NCBI GenBank assembly: GCA_023267275.1 | Contig: JAHFNO010000013.1 | Location: 1 to 37,844, forward strand | DNA length: 37,844 nt | Direction: 5' to 3' | Origin: Candidatus Nomurabacteria bacterium | Lineage (GTDB): Bacteria > Patescibacteriota > Minisyncoccia > Phycocordibacterales > UBA9973 | Shown: piece by piece, positions 35,931 through 37,844 of the stretch | How the letters are laid out: every line of letters begins with the position of its first letter | Position numbering within the stretch: the first letter of the stretch is position 1 | Notes under the pieces: generated by a model | Databases searched by the model: none | The model's input: the letters and a program-made list of their open reading frames with translations, nothing else | What the model was told of the DNA's origin: nothing | Position numbers and translations under genes: made by a program

Positions 35931-36040
35931 TTGTGTCATCCCGGACTCTGATCCGGGATCCATTTTGTAATTGTATTGTAGCACTCTGGATTCCCGAACT
36001 TGCTCCAGGAGTGAATCTGCCGATTCAGGAATGACACAAG
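35931..36040. repeat. composite pair of REP-like palindromes (copies 5 and 6) in inverted orientation
   Basis: ttgtgtcatcccggactctgatccgggatccat ... ctggattcccgaacttgctccaggagtgaatctgccgattcaggaatgacacaag. Confidence 0.8.
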
Positions 36041-36051
36041 AAATCAAGAAT

Positions 36052-36579
36052 TTATTCAGCTTCTTTGAGTTCTACTGTAGCTTCGAGGGTTACGTCTTCA
36101 CTCACGGCTACTCCACCAGCTTCAAGGGCTGCGTTCCAGTTTACACCGTAGTCTGTACGCTTGATTGTTCCAGACACGTCAAATGAAGCAACTTTTTTAC
36201 CATAAGAATCAGTCGCAGTACCATTCAAAATAGCATCGATAGTGATTTCTTTTGTAACTCCACGCATGGTGAAGTCGCCAGTGATAGTGTATTTTTTGTC
36301 ACCAGCTGGAGCAAATGATTTTGAAACAAATGTAATCTTTGGGAAATTTGCTGTATCAAAAAAATCTGGTGATTGGAGATGTCCATCACGCATTGCGTTG
36401 TTTGTAGTGATACTTGCCGCATCGATAGATACAAAAAGTTTTGCATCGCTAAATGTTTCGTCGCTTGCAGTGAGAGAACCTTCAAATGTTGCAAAGCGTC
36501 CGCGAACAGTAGAGATAAGAAGATGCTTGACAGTGAATCCAACCTCGGAATGTGCCTGGTCTATTGTCCATGTTTTCAT
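36052..36579 (-). CDS. YceI-family protein
   Basis: MKTWTIDQAHSEVGFTVKHLLISTVRGRFATFEGSL ... GDFTMRGVTKEITIDAIL. Confidence 0.95.
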   Translation of the reverse strand: MKTWTIDQAHSEVGFTVKHLLISTVRGRFATFEGSLTASDETFSDAKLFVSIDAASITTNNAMRDGHLQSPDFFDTANFPKITFVSKSFAPAGDKKYTITGDFTMRGVTKEITIDAILNGTATDSYGKKVASFDVSGTIKRTDYGVNWNAALEAGGVAVSEDVTLEATVELKEAE

Positions 36580-36632
36580 AAGAATATATTGCTAGTTTCT
36601 AATAATGTGTGTCCATTGTATACTACTCCAAC

Positions 36633-37523
36633 ATGGAAAACAAAAAAACATATATAGCTATTGGAATACTGGCCGTGCTGACGGCTGTTGCCGGTTATGG
36701 GTATAAAAACTATAAGCAAACAATAAGCAATATACGGAAAGAATCTGCATCTCTTTCTGAAAAATTGGCTTCTACTCAAGCAGATTTGCAAAAAACGCAA
36801 GATTCGCTTGCCACTCTCGAGAAAAAAGCTTCACTCCTTGGAAATGTACTTCTTGACGAACAGGCAAGAAATATTTCCACCGAGTCTCAAGTAAATCAGG
36901 TCAGCACGACTGTCGGAGTATTGGACAAGCTAAGCAAAACAGACCGTGAGCTTTTGAAGCAATATTCAAAAGTATATTTTTTGAACGAGCACTATGTTCC
37001 GGAATCACTTGCACTTATTGATCCAAAATATATCTATACGCAAGGAAAAACATTGCAAATTCATACAAGCGTTGCTCCGTATCTTTCTACTCTCCTTGAT
37101 GCTGCAAAAACTGCCGGTCTTGGATTGAAACTTGATTCGGCATACCGATCATTTGGAACCCAGGCAACACTCAAGGCTAGTTACAAGGTGATATATGGAG
37201 CAGGTACCGCCAACTCATTTTCCGCAGAGCAAGGATATTCGGAGCATCAACTTGGAACAACTGTCGATTTTACAACGGATTCGCTGAAGGGCGAATTGTC
37301 CGGCTTCAACGCGACGCCTGAATACGCCTGGCTTTTGCAAAATGCCTATCAGTTTGGTTTTATTATTTCTTACCCGCAAAACAATACTTCGTATCAATTC
37401 GAACCGTGGCATTGGCGTTTTGTCGGAAAAGATCTTGCTTTGTATTTACATCAAAACAATATGTATTTTTACAACATGGACCAGCGAAAAATAGATACCT
37501 ATCTTGCTAATATTTTTGACTAA
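36633..37523 (+). CDS. VanY-like D-alanyl-D-alanine carboxypeptidase
   Basis: LDSAYRSFGTQATLKASY; SEHQLGTTVDFTT; FEPWHWRFVG; ATG at 36633 (MENKKTYIAIGI) preferred over GTG at 36609. Confidence 0.94.
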   Translation: MENKKTYIAIGILAVLTAVAGYGYKNYKQTISNIRKESASLSEKLASTQADLQKTQDSLATLEKKASLLGNVLLDEQARNISTESQVNQVSTTVGVLDKLSKTDRELLKQYSKVYFLNEHYVPESLALIDPKYIYTQGKTLQIHTSVAPYLSTLLDAAKTAGLGLKLDSAYRSFGTQATLKASYKVIYGAGTANSFSAEQGYSEHQLGTTVDFTTDSLKGELSGFNATPEYAWLLQNAYQFGFIISYPQNNTSYQFEPWHWRFVGKDLALYLHQNNMYFYNMDQRKIDTYLANIFD

Positions 37524-37526
37524 TAA

Positions 37527-37556
37527 AAAAACCGGATGAAAAAAATCCGGTTTTGT
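37527..37556 (+). terminator. terminator of the VanY-like gene
   Basis: AAAACCGGAtgaaaaaaaTCCGGTTTTgttt. Confidence 0.8.
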
Positions 37557-37560
37557 TTCC

Positions 37561-37665
37561 AGGCTCACTGAGCCTCTCCTGCTACCAGAGAGCAACCGCC
37601 CTCAATGCTTTTAAAAATTTTGCAGGAATTGTCCTGCGATAAATGTCTTCCGGCCAGGGTTGGCC
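37561..37665. other. run of four short stem-loops in non-coding sequence (possible structured RNA or leader)
   Basis: aggctca-c-tgagcct; ctctc..gagag; gcagga-attg-tcctgc; ggcca-gggt-tggcc in about 105 nt. Confidence 0.35.
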
Positions 37666-37768
37666 AGGTTGCCAATTACTTACAAGTGTCATATAGGCAA
37701 GATTTAGAGATTAGAAATCCGGCTTTCCGAATTTCCGTTTTGTATTGCATCAAAGTATTCTGTATTGT

Positions 37769-37844
37769 ATGAAAGCAAAAAAAAATTTCTCGAATACAGA
37801 AGGAAGACAGAAATCAAATTTACATATTAAAAAAGCGTGGATGT
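37769..37844 (+). CDS. possible start of a CDS running off the window
   Basis: ATG followed by open frame MKAKKNFSNTEGRQKSNLHIKKAWM to the window end. Confidence 0.3.
   Translation, partial: MKAKKNFSNTEGRQKSNLHIKKAWM

Overview
The window looks like a chromosomal segment of a small-genome, Candidate-Phyla-Radiation-like (Parcubacteria-type) bacterium. This assignment is inferred from gene content and style and was not tested. The left part carries housekeeping and secreted genes, mostly on +: 3' end of atpD, atpC, an ATP-cone/nuclease fusion, rsmI, an S41 protease, rplI, rpmA (-) and a CAP-domain protein. From about 9.4 kb nearly everything is on -. This includes a ParB-like/DGQHR orphan, YgjP-type metallopeptidases, a PAP2 protein, a zeta-toxin-like cassette between two copies of the 3' end of an RluB-type gene, and a type I R-M island. 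The island order is half-hsdS, 2-TM protein, hsdM, dinD, protease fragment, hsdS, hsdR, ygjP-like, Zn-ribbon protein. After it come radC, a VOC protein, an ABC exporter, a T9SS-sorting-domain protein, a LexA-like repressor with a GAAC-N4-GTTC box upstream of its neighbour, malic enzyme, an envelope glycosyltransferase/DedA/methyltransferase run, YceI and a VanY-like carboxypeptidase. The main non-coding features are (1) a dispersed REP-like palindrome family (6 or more copies), (2) two perfect 50-bp and 34-bp palindromes plus long inverted repeats sharing TTTACGACA, and (3) an operator-like palindrome over a predicted promoter. The best candidates for something undescribed are the toxin plus 56-aa partner cassette between duplicated rluB 3' ends, the expanded hsd operon, and the palindrome-rich segment around the ParB-like gene.
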